Under the pieces are notes generated by a model. That model did no database searches. It had not been told where the DNA came from and worked only from the letters and a program-made list of their open reading frames with translations. Position numbers and translations under genes: made by a program. Below, one piece after another: positions 14,454-22,422 of a stretch of 36,051 bases of DNA. Within the stretch, counting starts at the first letter, position 1, and each line of letters opens with the position of its first letter. This DNA comes from DATKMS01 sp041497995 (GTDB taxonomy: Bacteria > Desulfobacterota > Binatia > HRBIN30). The stretch covers positions 1 through 36,051 of the forward strand of contig JBGQHM010000016.1 of assembly GCA_041497995.1 (NCBI GenBank). The letters run 5' to 3'.

Positions 14454-15419
14454 CTAGCCGCTCTTCACCGCGAGTCGCCGGCGCCAGTCATCAAGGAGGT
14501 CACGCAGCGTTTGTTCCCACTCAATCATCGGCGTCCAGCCGGTCGCCGCGCGCAGTTTGGCGGCACTGCCGACAAGAAGAGGAACGTCGGCTCGGCGCTG
14601 CCGCTCGGGATGTACGAGCACCTCCGGGCTGAGCCGGCTGAGTCGAATCAACGTATCGAGAATCTCCCGGGTGGTGCGGCCGATCCCGCTACACACGTTG
14701 TACGCTTCGCCGCTCACCCCCCGTTCCCACGCGAGGACGTAGGCGCGGGCGACATCGCGCACGTCGCTGAAGTCGCGCGTTACATCGAGGTTGCCCACTT
14801 GAATCTGTGCGGGTCGTTGACCGCGTTCTACCGCGATCAGTTGGCTCGCGAAATCGGAACACACAAACTGCGCATCCTGCCCGGGGCCGGTGTGGTTGAA
14901 TGGACGAATGCGGACGACGTCCAGCCCCTGCGCCCGCGACCATTGGTACGCAGCGAGGTCTGCCGCCGCCTTGCTCACGGCGTAGGGGCTCAGCGGCCGG
15001 AAGGGTGTGGTTTCGGTGATCGGGATGTCTTGCGCCGTCACCTGTCCGTAGGCATCGCTCGATCCGACCCAGACGATTCGACAGTGACTGCCGAGTGCCA
15101 GCACCGCGGCAAACACATGCAAGCTGCCGTGGAGGTTGGTGCGGTACGCCCCTTCGGGATCGCGGAAGGATGCGGCAGGGCTGGTAAAGCCGGCCAAATG
15201 GAACAGTCCGTCGGGACGAGTAACGCGCACTACTTCGGCGACACGGGGTGCATCCTCCAACGTCGCTGGAAGGATATGGTCTGCGGCCAGCGGCAACCGG
15301 GTGGTGCGTTCTGTGGCTGCGGGGCGTGTGGTCCCGAATACTTCGTGGCCGTCGGCAAGCAGTTGGGCGGCCAGCGTGGTACCCGCAAATCCGCTCACCC
15401 CGGTGATGAGGAACCGCAT
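14454..15419 (-). CDS. rmd: GDP-4-dehydro-6-deoxy-D-mannose reductase
   Basis: A 321-residue short-chain epimerase/reductase-type protein that begins MRFLITGVSGFAGTTLAAQL, a Rossmann NAD(P) motif GxxGFxG. The catalytic Ser (WVGSSDAYG) and Tyr-x-x-x-Lys (SPYAVSKAAAD) follow, then RPFNHTGPGQ and DFSDVRDVARAYVLA. It would reduce GDP-4-keto-6-deoxymannose, the gmd product, to GDP-D-rhamnose. The start at 15419 fits the nucleotide-binding strand; longer in-frame starts overlap gmd. It lies 22 bases after gmd. A related reductase giving another deoxysugar cannot be excluded. Confidence 0.88.
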   Translation of the reverse strand: MRFLITGVSGFAGTTLAAQLLADGHEVFGTTRPAATERTTRLPLAADHILPATLEDAPRVAEVVRVTRPDGLFHLAGFTSPAASFRDPEGAYRTNLHGSLHVFAAVLALGSHCRIVWVGSSDAYGQVTAQDIPITETTPFRPLSPYAVSKAAADLAAYQWSRAQGLDVVRIRPFNHTGPGQDAQFVCSDFASQLIAVERGQRPAQIQVGNLDVTRDFSDVRDVARAYVLAWERGVSGEAYNVCSGIGRTTREILDTLIRLSRLSPEVLVHPERQRRADVPLLVGSAAKLRAATGWTPMIEWEQTLRDLLDDWRRRLAVKSG

Positions 15420-15441
15420 CGCGGCCGTCAAACCGTCCCAC

Positions 15442-16443
15442 TCAACCGTCGCGCCGCGCCGACGCGTCGTGCGCGATCTCACGACGGACGTTTTCGAGGT
15501 CGGAGTCGACCATGAGCTCCAGGAGCTGCTTGAAGCTCACCGTTGGGTGCCACCCAAGGCGCGCTCGCGCCTTGCTTGCGTCGCCAATGAGGTGGTCCAC
15601 TTCGGCCGGCCGCAGCAGCGACGCGTCCTCGCGAACGTAGTCGCGCCAGTCGAGCCCGGCATGCGCGAAGGCGACCTCGGCGGCGTCTTGCACGCTGTGC
15701 TCCTCGCCGGTGGCGACGACGTAGTCGTCGGGCTGGTCCTGCTGCAGCATGGACCACATGGCGCGCACGTAGTCCTTGGCGTAGCCCCAATCGCGGCGCG
15801 CGGCGAGATTGCCGAGGCGCAACTCCGTAGCGACACCCAGCTTGATGCGGGCCACGGTGTCGGAGATCTTGCGGGTGACGAACTCCTTTCCGCGCCGCGG
15901 CGACTCGTGGTTGAAGAGGATTCCCGAGCACGCGAAGAGTCCGTAGCTCTCGCGATAGTTCACCGTGATGTAGTGGCCGTAGACCTTGGCCACGCCATAC
16001 GGGCTGCGCGGATAGAAAGGCGTCTGCTCGGTCTGCGGCACCTCGCGTACCTTGCCGAACATCTCGCTCGACGAGGCTTGGTACAGCCGCATGGTGGGGT
16101 CGACGAGGCGCGCGGCTTCGAGCAGCCGGGTGACGCCCACGGCATTGAACTCCGCCGTCAGCATCGGCTGGTCCCACGACGTCGGCACGAACGACTGCGC
16201 CGCCAAGTTGTAGACCTCGCGCGGGCGGATGCGTTGCAGCGCCCTGATGAGCGACAGTTGGTCGAGGAGATCCGCCTGCACGAGCTCGATGTCGCGCCGC
16301 AAATGCTCGATGCGCGCGAAATTTTCGGTACTGGCGCGTCGCACCATGCCGAAGACCTCGTAGCCCTTCTCCAACAACAGCTCCGCTAGGTACGAGCCAT
16401 CTTGCCCGGTGACGCCGGTGATCAGTGCGCGTGCCTTGGTCAT
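15442..16443 (-). CDS. gmd: GDP-mannose 4,6-dehydratase
   Basis: A 333-residue dehydratase that begins MTKARALITGVTGQDGSYLA and continues VFGMVRRASTENFARIEHL, NLAAQSFVPTSWDQP, SSSEMFGKV, SPYGVAKVYGHY (catalytic Tyr-x-x-x-Lys), ILFNHESPRRGKEFVTRKI and RDWGYAKDYVRAMW. These are the diagnostic GMD motifs in order. It converts GDP-mannose to GDP-4-keto-6-deoxymannose for deoxysugar synthesis. It begins 3 bases after the cupin gene and is followed by rmd, so the pair makes GDP-D-rhamnose, probably for surface polysaccharide. Length is typical. Confidence 0.96.
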   Translation of the reverse strand: MTKARALITGVTGQDGSYLAELLLEKGYEVFGMVRRASTENFARIEHLRRDIELVQADLLDQLSLIRALQRIRPREVYNLAAQSFVPTSWDQPMLTAEFNAVGVTRLLEAARLVDPTMRLYQASSSEMFGKVREVPQTEQTPFYPRSPYGVAKVYGHYITVNYRESYGLFACSGILFNHESPRRGKEFVTRKISDTVARIKLGVATELRLGNLAARRDWGYAKDYVRAMWSMLQQDQPDDYVVATGEEHSVQDAAEVAFAHAGLDWRDYVREDASLLRPAEVDHLIGDASKARARLGWHPTVSFKQLLELMVDSDLENVRREIAHDASARRDG

Positions 16444-16446
16444 CGT

Positions 16447-16821
16447 CTACCTTTCAAGTCGTCCGTAACGGTCTTCGAGCCGGACGACGTCATCGAGCTC
16501 GGGCGTCGAGGCTTCGAGCACGTCGCACGTTTCCATCGCGGTCATGCGGTGGCGCAACCCCGGTGAAATGTGAAAGCTCTGCCCGGGCTGCAACTGCAGT
16601 GTCTGCCGTGGCCCATCGGCGGTGGCGATTTCGAGCTCCAACACGCCGCTGAGCAGGTGGATCGTCTCATCCTTCTGGCGATGGTATTGGTAGCTCAGTT
16701 GCTGCCCTTTCTCGATGTGCAGGATCTTGCCGACGTAGCGCCGCCCCTCGGCCCAGACCAGCTCGTACCCCCACGGCTTCTCGACCCGACGGCCGGCGAA
16801 TGGCGCTCCCGGTGCGTTCAT
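16447..16821 (-). CDS. cupin, mannose-6-phosphate-isomerase-type
   Basis: A 124-residue single cupin domain. The motif KPWGYELVWAE at the start and KILHIEKGQQLSYQYHRQKDETIHLLSG (read in pieces: YQYHRQKDE then HLLSG) give the metal-binding H-x(n)-E-H set. The second cupin motif is PGQSFHISPGLRHRM. It resembles the C-terminal cupin of type II phosphomannose isomerase/mannose-1-phosphate guanylyltransferase. Beside gmd it probably isomerises fructose-6-phosphate/mannose-6-phosphate or acts as a related sugar-binding protein. Its ATG overlaps the stop of the upstream UbiA-type gene (ATGA), so it is translationally coupled. Confidence 0.85.
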   Translation of the reverse strand: MNAPGAPFAGRRVEKPWGYELVWAEGRRYVGKILHIEKGQQLSYQYHRQKDETIHLLSGVLELEIATADGPRQTLQLQPGQSFHISPGLRHRMTAMETCDVLEASTPELDDVVRLEDRYGRLER

Positions 16822-17744
16822 GGTTTCCAGTACAGCAACACGGCCGCCGTCAGGATCCAGAGCACGACGTCGAGGAGCAACGGGCGGTCGGTCAGTAGCA
16901 ACTGGGTTGGGTTGCCGCCTTCTTCGCGTTGGTGCACGAGGTACAGATAGCGGAAGATGCCGAACAGCACGAACGGAATGGTCAGGTAGAGCTTCTCGGT
17001 ACCGAGCTTTTCGCGGATTTCCGGTGATACCGTCCAGATGGCGTAGGCAACCACCGTCGATGCCGTGACAACGGCAATCATCTGGTCGAGGAAGTACGGG
17101 CTATACTCCTTCAGGGTAGCGCGATGGTCGGTGGCGCGTCCTTCCAGCAAGACCAGCTCGTGACGCCGCTTCGAGAAGCCGAGGAAAAGGGCCAGCAGAA
17201 ACGTGCAAATGATCAACCACGGAGAGACCGGGACGGCGATGACAACGCCACCGGCAGCGGCGCGGATCACGAAGCCCGCTGCGATCGCCATAACGTCGAG
17301 GATCACGACCTCTTTGAGCCAGAACGTGTACGCGATCTGCAGGGCGAAGTACACGCAGAGCAGAACGCCAAACCCCAGGTCGAGTGCGAGCGCTAGCGCG
17401 ATCCCGCACGCGAGGAGCGCGGCGGCCAGCAGCACTGCCGTGCCGCGGCGGACACGCCCGGCGGGCAACGGGCGCAGCGACTTCAGTGGATGCTGCCGGT
17501 CGCGGTCGCAGTCGCGCAGGTCGTTCATGACGTACGCCGCACTCGCGATGAGGCAGAACGCCATGAAGCCCACACCGACGAGGAGGACATCCGCGTGGTT
17601 GAAGAGATGCTTGGAGAAGATCAGGGCGGCGAAGATTACCAGGTTCTTGCTCCACTGCGTCGGTCGCAACAGCTGCCACACATCGCGTAGCGCTGAGGTA
17701 TGCTCCCGTGGCAACTGGGCGGCGACTGCGTCAGCGCGGTTCAT
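16818..17744 (-). CDS. UbiA-type decaprenyl-phosphate phosphoribosyltransferase-like protein
   Basis: A 308-residue polytopic membrane protein of the UbiA superfamily with about nine hydrophobic segments. The first Asp-rich motif is NDLRDCDRDRQHPLKSLRPL, with N-D-x-x-D-x-x-x-D followed by HPxKxxRP, the form seen in decaprenyl-phosphate phosphoribosyltransferase (Rv3806c-like). KRRHELVLL follows the central helices and EYSPYFLDQM is at the second site. The enzyme would join phosphoribose to a polyprenyl phosphate at the membrane, the first step to a lipid-linked arabinose or ribose donor. It heads the sugar operon. Genes for the later steps (DprE1/DprE2) are not seen here. Confidence 0.85.
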   Translation of the reverse strand: MNRADAVAAQLPREHTSALRDVWQLLRPTQWSKNLVIFAALIFSKHLFNHADVLLVGVGFMAFCLIASAAYVMNDLRDCDRDRQHPLKSLRPLPAGRVRRGTAVLLAAALLACGIALALALDLGFGVLLCVYFALQIAYTFWLKEVVILDVMAIAAGFVIRAAAGGVVIAVPVSPWLIICTFLLALFLGFSKRRHELVLLEGRATDHRATLKEYSPYFLDQMIAVVTASTVVAYAIWTVSPEIREKLGTEKLYLTIPFVLFGIFRYLYLVHQREEGGNPTQLLLTDRPLLLDVVLWILTAAVLLYWKP

Positions 17745-17785
17745 GGTGCTGCAAGCGTATCACTGGACTCGCCATAGGTCGCGGG

Positions 17786-18622
17786 CTAGCTCGCGATTGT
17801 TGCCGCGGCCGACGAGATGACGACTTCGCCGCGCTCCTTCGTCTTTGCCTGTACGATCAACTCACTGGTGGCGGTCTTCCACATCTCGGTGACGATGGTT
17901 TCGCCGGGGAAGACGACTCCGGCGAAACGGACGTCGAGGGCCTTCAACCGTGTGGGGTCGTCGTTGCAGAAGCTCCGCAGCACGGCGCGCCCGACGTGAC
18001 CGAACGTGCACAGCCCGTGTAGGATCGGTCGATCGAAACCACCCATCTTGGCGAAATCAGGGTCGGCGTGCAGCGGGTTCATGTCACCCGAGAGCCGGTA
18101 GATCAGCGCTTGCTGCAGCAAGGTCGTCATCTCGACGACGGCGTCGGGCGGCCGCGACGGTGGTACGTTGCGCGGGCCACTCGGTCCCCGGTCGCCGCCG
18201 AAGCCGCCCTCGCCGCGGGCGAAGGTACCGAAGGTGTTCTTGAACAGCAGCTTGCCCTTGTCGTCGACCGTTTCGGCATCCACGAGGATCACGGCGCCCT
18301 TGATCTTGTCATAGACGGCGCGGACCGTCGGCGTAGTGGTCAGTGTGCCACGCGTCGGAATCGGCGCGTACAGTTCGATGCGTTGCTCGCCGTGCAGGAC
18401 CATCATCGGATTGATCTGCATGGCCGGGCCGAGCGAGAACATCGCCGGAAACGCGGCGACAACACCGAAGGTCGGCAGCACCTTGAGGTCGCGCTCGTAG
18501 GTGAACGGCAGGTCGTCCGTGCCGGCGCCGACCCCGAGGGCATACAGCATCACGTCCCGCTCGGTATAGGTGTGGTGAATCGGCTCCAGTCGTTTTCCAA
18601 CGATACTCAGATCGATGGGCAT
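17786..18622 (-). CDS. MaoC-like (R)-specific enoyl-CoA hydratase
   Basis: A 278-residue double hot-dog protein like the hydratase-2 unit of peroxisomal multifunctional enzyme type 2. The N-terminal half has RDVMLYALGVGAG and YERDLKVLPTFGVV. The C-terminal half carries the hydratase-2 motif YRLSGDMNPLHADPDFAKMG followed by FDRPILHGLCTFG, with the catalytic Asp/His pair (D and H in GDMNPLH). It hydrates trans-2-enoyl-CoA to (R)-3-hydroxyacyl-CoA. GGAGGG precedes the ATG by about 7 bases. It stands alone, divergent from the ketopantoate-reductase-like gene. It adds to the acyl-CoA metabolism theme of the window. Confidence 0.93.
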   Translation of the reverse strand: MPIDLSIVGKRLEPIHHTYTERDVMLYALGVGAGTDDLPFTYERDLKVLPTFGVVAAFPAMFSLGPAMQINPMMVLHGEQRIELYAPIPTRGTLTTTPTVRAVYDKIKGAVILVDAETVDDKGKLLFKNTFGTFARGEGGFGGDRGPSGPRNVPPSRPPDAVVEMTTLLQQALIYRLSGDMNPLHADPDFAKMGGFDRPILHGLCTFGHVGRAVLRSFCNDDPTRLKALDVRFAGVVFPGETIVTEMWKTATSELIVQAKTKERGEVVISSAAATIAS

Positions 18623-18807
18623 GCGTGTCCCTCCACAACGGATCTCCTCGGTTCTTCAGCATGAGCCGGCATGCGAATCAAGCGGAATGAGCAGTTGGAC
18701 GGCTGATTGCTAGACAGCATGACTTGCGGAGCCCAGCCAGTGCGGGCATGATTGCCAAAATTGAACTGCTTCGCATCGCGGGGACGCTCCGCAGACAAGG
18801 CGCATTG

Positions 18808-19917
18808 ATGACAAAGCCGAAGGTTCTTTTGATGGGGTGCGGTGGCATCGGCGGCATCATGGCAGCGAAGCTGCTGGAACGCGGCCAAGCCCCGTTCATC
18901 GTGACGCACAACCCGGCGATCGCCGATGCCGTCAACCGCCGCGGGCTCGTTGTACGGCAGGAGGACCACGAACACGTGGTTCCAGGCCGCGCTGCAGTAG
19001 CGCTGCCCGAGGGTTCTGGACCTTTCGATTTCGTCCTCCTTGCGACGCAGCCCACGCAGGTAGAGGAAGCCGCGCGCACGGCGCTGCCGGTGCTTGCGCC
19101 ACGGGGGGCGCTGGTATGCCTGCAGAACGGCCTCTGCGAGCAGCGCGTGGCAGCGATCGCCGGTGCGGAGCGCACGCTGGGTGCGATCGTGGCGTGGGGT
19201 GGGTCCATGATCGAGCCGGGTGTCTACGAACGCACGTCCGACGGTGGATTCGTGCTCGGCCGGCTCGACGGTGCTATCGACGCGCGGCTCACCGCCGTGC
19301 GCACGTTACTTGAGCCGATTGGTCCGGCGGAGGTCACGGCGAACTTGCGCGGCGCGCGCTGGAGCAAACTGGCGATCAACTGCGCCATCAGCTCGTTGGG
19401 CACGATCGGTGGCGACCGGCTCGGTCCGCTGTTGCGGCACCGCTTTGTCCGGCGTCTCGGGCTGGAAGTCATGACCGAAGTGGTGGAGGTGGCGCGCGCC
19501 CGCGGCGTACAGCTTGAGAAGGTGTCGGGTACGATCGACCTGGATTGGGTGGCGCTGACCGAAGCCGAACGCACTGCGTCGGGTTCGGCCTCGTTGATGG
19601 CAAAGCACGCCCTGCTGTTGGCTGTTGGCGCAAAGTTCCGCCGCTTGCGCTCGTCGATGCTGCAGGCCATCGAACGTGGCCGCGAGCCGGCGGTCGACTA
19701 TCTCAACGGTGAGGTGGTGGCGCGAGCACGAGCGCTGGGCATTCCGGTGCCAGTGAATGAACGGATCGTTGAGATGATCCACGCGATGGCACGGGGCGCG
19801 GCTCGACCCGGTATGCCACTGTTGCGCCAGCTGTATGCCGAAACGCACCTGGATGATGGTGAACCACGGCCACGGGGTGATCGCGACTTTGGTGCGGCCG
19901 CGCCTCCGCCAGCGTGA
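18808..19917 (+). CDS. ketopantoate reductase family (ApbA/PanE) protein
   Basis: A 369-residue NADP-dependent reductase. It begins MTKPKVLLMGCGGIGGIMAA with the GxGxxG nucleotide motif, then LVCLQNGLCEQRVAAI, TVGAIVAWGG-like (seen as LGAIVAWGGSMIEPG) and KLAINCAISSLGTI (catalytic Lys plus Asn). The C-terminal domain includes SSMLQAIERGREPAVDYLNGEVV, the canonical S-M-x-x-D-x-x-x-G-R/N-x-x-E-x-D-x-L-N-G region. It would reduce 2-dehydropantoate or a similar 2-keto acid. It is longer than typical PanE (about 300 residues), so an alternative substrate is possible. The upstream in-frame ATG at 18724 is less likely because the Rossmann strand starts right after 18808. Confidence 0.87.
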   Translation: MTKPKVLLMGCGGIGGIMAAKLLERGQAPFIVTHNPAIADAVNRRGLVVRQEDHEHVVPGRAAVALPEGSGPFDFVLLATQPTQVEEAARTALPVLAPRGALVCLQNGLCEQRVAAIAGAERTLGAIVAWGGSMIEPGVYERTSDGGFVLGRLDGAIDARLTAVRTLLEPIGPAEVTANLRGARWSKLAINCAISSLGTIGGDRLGPLLRHRFVRRLGLEVMTEVVEVARARGVQLEKVSGTIDLDWVALTEAERTASGSASLMAKHALLLAVGAKFRRLRSSMLQAIERGREPAVDYLNGEVVARARALGIPVPVNERIVEMIHAMARGAARPGMPLLRQLYAETHLDDGEPRPRGDRDFGAAAPPPA

Positions 19918-19922
19918 GGGCT

Positions 19923-20774
19923 CTAGCTGAACAACACCTTCGCCAACTCGGACCGATAGTGATTGGTAATGGCGCTGTCTGCACCGAGTAGATCGAAGAT
20001 GTCGAGCATCGCTTTGCGGGCGGCACCGTCACGGAAGCCGCGGTTGCGGCGCACGATCTCCAGGTACTCAGTGAGCGCTTCCTCGTACTTGGACAGCGCC
20101 GCGAGCACCTGACCCAGCAGCAGGCGCGTCTCCAGATCGGCTGGGTTGGCGGCGAGCTTAACGCGTAGGCTGTTTTCGTCACCGCCGCCGGCCAGGCGGA
20201 TGCGGATCTCGGCGGCCAGGCGATCAGCGTCTTGCCGGAGCGGTCCGGCGGAGATGCGGTCGAGGAGTTGGAGCGCTGTGTCGTATGCGTCGCGGTCCGC
20301 CAGGATGCCGGCGAGACCGAACAGGGCGCGGTCGCAGCGCGCATCGAGTTCAAGTGCGCGCTGGAAGGTCGCCTCGGATTCGGCGTGGCTCCCCGCGCTC
20401 CAGAGCTCCGCCGCCTCCACAGCCAAGCGCTCCGCTTCGCTTGGTAGCACCGTGGCGAGAAACTGGCGTACTGCTGCTTCCGGGAGCGCACCGACGAACT
20501 CCGCGACCCCTTTGCCGTCTCGGAAGCCGAGGACCATTGGGATGCTTTGAATGTTCAATGCTCGCGACAGCTCGGGGCTCTCGTCGACGTTGACTTTGGC
20601 GAGTATGAACGCCCCGTGGTGTTCCTCAGCGAGTCGCTCCAGGAGAGGGCCGAGCGTGTGGCACGGCCCGCACCACGGCGCCCAGAAGTCTACCACTATC
20701 GGCGTCTGCTGTGAGCGCTCGATGACGGCCGACTCAAAGTCGCGATCGGAGGCGTCGATCACCCATTCGTTCAT
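19923..20774 (-). CDS. cnoX: thioredoxin-TPR protein (CnoX/YbbN-like)
   Basis: A 283-residue protein. Residues about 1-107 are a thioredoxin domain with an intact active site WAPWCGPCHTLGP and the cis-proline strand QSIPMVLGFRDG. Residues about 112-283 are TPR-like helices (AESEATFQRALELDARCDRAL, LLLGQVLAALSKYEEALTEYL). CnoX-type proteins guard unfolded or oxidised substrates and pass them to chaperones. The E. coli member has lost the full CXXC, while this one retains it and may have thiol-disulfide activity. The start at 20774 places MNEWVIDASDRDF directly before the domain. It ends 6 bases from the convergent upstream gene. Confidence 0.9.
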   Translation of the reverse strand: MNEWVIDASDRDFESAVIERSQQTPIVVDFWAPWCGPCHTLGPLLERLAEEHHGAFILAKVNVDESPELSRALNIQSIPMVLGFRDGKGVAEFVGALPEAAVRQFLATVLPSEAERLAVEAAELWSAGSHAESEATFQRALELDARCDRALFGLAGILADRDAYDTALQLLDRISAGPLRQDADRLAAEIRIRLAGGGDENSLRVKLAANPADLETRLLLGQVLAALSKYEEALTEYLEIVRRNRGFRDGAARKAMLDIFDLLGADSAITNHYRSELAKVLFS

Positions 20775-20845
20775 TGCGTCATCAGAAACTAGTCTGCACG
20801 ACGGAGGCAATCAACCGCCCCGGTGAGAGGTGCGCCCAGTCTTGG

Positions 20846-20872
20846 TTGACGCCCCTGGTGGGCCTCTATACA
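20846..20872 (+). promoter_or_regulatory. weak candidate promoter of the membrane protein gene
   Basis: TTGACG (20846-20851) and TATACA (20867-20872) are separated by only 15 bases. They lie in the divergent spacer 26 bases ahead of the ATG at 20898, which has no clear ribosome site. Confidence 0.3.
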
Positions 20873-20897
20873 GTGCGCCCCTCGCGACCGCAGTCCT

Positions 20898-21599
20898 ATG
20901 GAATGGTTCCTCATCACCCTTCGGATCTATCGCAAGGTCTTCGTCCGGGCCGCAAGCCTGGCAGTGAGAAACTGGCCGGTGCTCGGCACCGTGTTCGCTT
21001 ACTCCGCGATCATGTCGCTGACGACGGGGTTGGCGGTGCTGCTGGGTATGTTGGGCGGTTTTGTCTTCAGCCTAGTGTGGGCGGCGTGCGTCGGCTCGTT
21101 TCTGTACCTGGTTGAGATGATCGTGCGGACTTCGAAGGTGACGTTTGAAGACTTCCGCCGCAGCTTCGGCATGTATCTTTGGGATGTCGTGGGGATTGCC
21201 TTTGTGTTCTGGGTGTTCTTCACGCTGGCGACGCCGGCGATCGCGCAACTGCCGCAGGGCTTTCTGATCCTGCTCTGCGTGCGCATCGCGGGGTTCGTCG
21301 TGTTCAATGCAGTGCCCGAGCTGATCTATCTGGGACACTATTCCTCGCTGGCGCTGTTGCAGGAGAGCTATTCCTTCATTGCGGGGAACTGGATCGAGTG
21401 GTTTCCCGCGAACCTGGTCGCGGCGGGCATCCTGTATGAGGTTGCATCATGGCCGCTTGATGGCGTCGGAGCATACGTGCAGACCGGCGTACTCGGGCTG
21501 CTGGTGTATTTCACGATGGTGATGCGCGGGTTGCTTTTCCTCGAACTGCACGGTTCGACGCAGCGTGGGCGCGCCTTCAAGTACCGCATGGAAGGGTAG
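20898..21599 (+). CDS. polytopic membrane protein of unknown function
   Basis: A 233-residue protein I do not recognise. It begins MEWFLITLRIYRKVFVRAAS and has five or six hydrophobic stretches (for example TGLAVLLGMLGGFVFSLVWA, VVGIAFVFWVFFTLA, GFLILLCVRIAGFVVF, GVLGLLVYFTMVMRGLLF). A conserved-looking cytoplasmic patch is SKVTFEDFRRSFGMYLWD. The layout resembles DUF975/DUF4013-type small integral membrane proteins but no family is firmly assigned. The gene is followed by a hairpin and three convergent small ORFs. The long frame and codon use similar to neighbours support it as real. No Shine-Dalgarno sequence is evident, so it may be translated from a near-leaderless transcript. Confidence 0.72.
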   Translation: MEWFLITLRIYRKVFVRAASLAVRNWPVLGTVFAYSAIMSLTTGLAVLLGMLGGFVFSLVWAACVGSFLYLVEMIVRTSKVTFEDFRRSFGMYLWDVVGIAFVFWVFFTLATPAIAQLPQGFLILLCVRIAGFVVFNAVPELIYLGHYSSLALLQESYSFIAGNWIEWFPANLVAAGILYEVASWPLDGVGAYVQTGVLGLLVYFTMVMRGLLFLELHGSTQRGRAFKYRMEG

Positions 21600-21616
21600 G
21601 GCGCTCGACCTCCTGC

Positions 21617-21642
21617 GGGGGAGGGCCCAATTGCCCTCCCCC
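21617..21642. terminator. GC-rich hairpin between convergent genes
   Basis: A perfect 10-base stem (GGGGGAGGGC with GCCCTCCCCC) and a 6-base loop CCAATT. It lies 17 bases after the membrane-protein stop and 21 bases from the stop of the small convergent ORF, so it may serve both. No T run follows. Confidence 0.6.
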
Positions 21643-21663
21643 GGTGTGTGTCGGCGCCGACCG

Positions 21664-21873
21664 TTAGGCCGCTTGCCGTCCGAGTTCCTTGCCGCCCTCG
21701 ATGACTCGCAGCTGGGGCGCTGCGGGGGCTGCCTTGTCGAGTCCGAGCGCGTGGCGCACGGCAAGAACGACCGGCGTCAGCGCCGTCGCCAGCACCGCCG
21801 CGAACGCCGCGCCGCCACCGGCGGTGAATTCAACAGGCCCAGGGATAGGGGCCGCGAAGACAAACCACTCCAT
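21664..21873 (-). CDS. small single-pass membrane protein, unknown
   Basis: A 69-residue protein beginning MEWFVFAAPIPGPVEFTAGG, with one membrane segment (AAFAAVLATALTPVVLAVRHAL, about residues 22-43) and a charged C-terminal tail (RVIEGGKELGRQ). It is supported by an exceptionally strong ribosome site, GGAGGTGATC, 2 bases before the ATG. No family is recognised. It is downstream of the XRE-type regulator, from which a stem-loop separates it; a longer-armed inverted repeat (CGCACTTC/GAAGTGCG, 21889-21934) lies in its leader. It may be a membrane toxin or a regulated small membrane protein, but nothing proves that. Confidence 0.62.
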   Translation of the reverse strand: MEWFVFAAPIPGPVEFTAGGGAAFAAVLATALTPVVLAVRHALGLDKAAPAAPQLRVIEGGKELGRQAA

Positions 21874-21946
21874 AGATCACCTCCATCGCGCACTTCACCG
21901 ACCGCACACGGCGAGTGCGCGCGCGCGAAGTGCGTCTACAGTGCCC

Positions 21947-21966
21947 GCCCTCCCATCCGGGAGGGC
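21947..21966. terminator. stem-loop after the XRE-type gene
   Basis: A perfect 8-base stem GCCCTCCC/GGGAGGGC with the loop ATCC, 26 bases after the regulator stop codon. It lies between the regulator and the small membrane ORF. It may be an attenuator or terminator; no T run follows. Confidence 0.42.
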
Positions 21967-21992
21967 ACCAGCGGGTGCACCGGCATATTGGG

Positions 21993-22268
21993 TTAGTGGG
22001 CCACCGCAACGCTGGCACCGTTGCCGCTGCGACCCGCTCCGACCATGAGGTCCACGTTGCTCACGCCACCGTCGCCGAGGAACCACTCCATCGGCCGGCC
22101 GGTGTAGCAAGCAATGCGGAACAGCACCTCCGTGGACGGAATACGGCCGTTCAGGTAGTTGTAGAGCGCCGACAGGCTAACGCCGATTTCGTAGGCGAAC
22201 GCCTTGGGCTCATCCGCAACCACCTCGCGCAACCGCTGCGCCACCCTCTGTGCATCGATCCGAGCCAT
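21993..22268 (-). CDS. small XRE-type helix-turn-helix regulator
   Basis: A 91-residue protein beginning MARIDAQRVAQRLREVVADE. The helix-turn-helix is AFAYEIGVSLSALYNYLNGR (recognition helix LSALYNYL), followed by IPSTEVLFRIACYTGRPMEW, typical of XRE/Cro-type regulators whose fifth helix ends in a xxMxWFL motif. The C-terminal 20 residues (about 70-91) are non-conserved. GAGGAGGAAACG precedes the ATG, a strong ribosome site, so the start is secure; longer in-frame starts are not needed. It is followed by the small membrane ORF. A regulator-effector pair is plausible. Confidence 0.85.
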   Translation of the reverse strand: MARIDAQRVAQRLREVVADEPKAFAYEIGVSLSALYNYLNGRIPSTEVLFRIACYTGRPMEWFLGDGGVSNVDLMVGAGRSGNGASVAVAH

Positions 22269-22364
22269 CGTTTCCTCCTCTCCAGATCTCGGACGCGACC
22301 GGGGCCCTTCCCCAGCCCGCCGACCTCCGCCCCACGCGGAGGATTTCAATCGCCCACAAACGAA

Positions 22365-22398
22365 AAAAGGCCACCGAACTTTCGTCCGGTGGCCTTTT
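22365..22398 (-). terminator. rho-independent terminator
   Basis: A perfect 12-base stem (AAAAGGCCACCG and its complement, 22365-22376 and 22387-22398) with a 10-base loop. On the minus strand it ends in a run of six T. It lies 24 bases beyond the small ORF at 22423-22614 and shows that this leftward transcription unit is real. It also isolates it from the XRE-type gene further left. Confidence 0.85.
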
Positions 22399-22422
22399 GA
22401 TTCTCAAGGGTTTGGTCGTTAC

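Noticed and set aside
20898..22268. The residues MEWF shared by the membrane protein, the small ORF and the XRE-type protein
   Set aside because: In the XRE-type protein the text is an internal family motif; in the other two it is only the N-terminus. Four residues are too few to claim a relationship.
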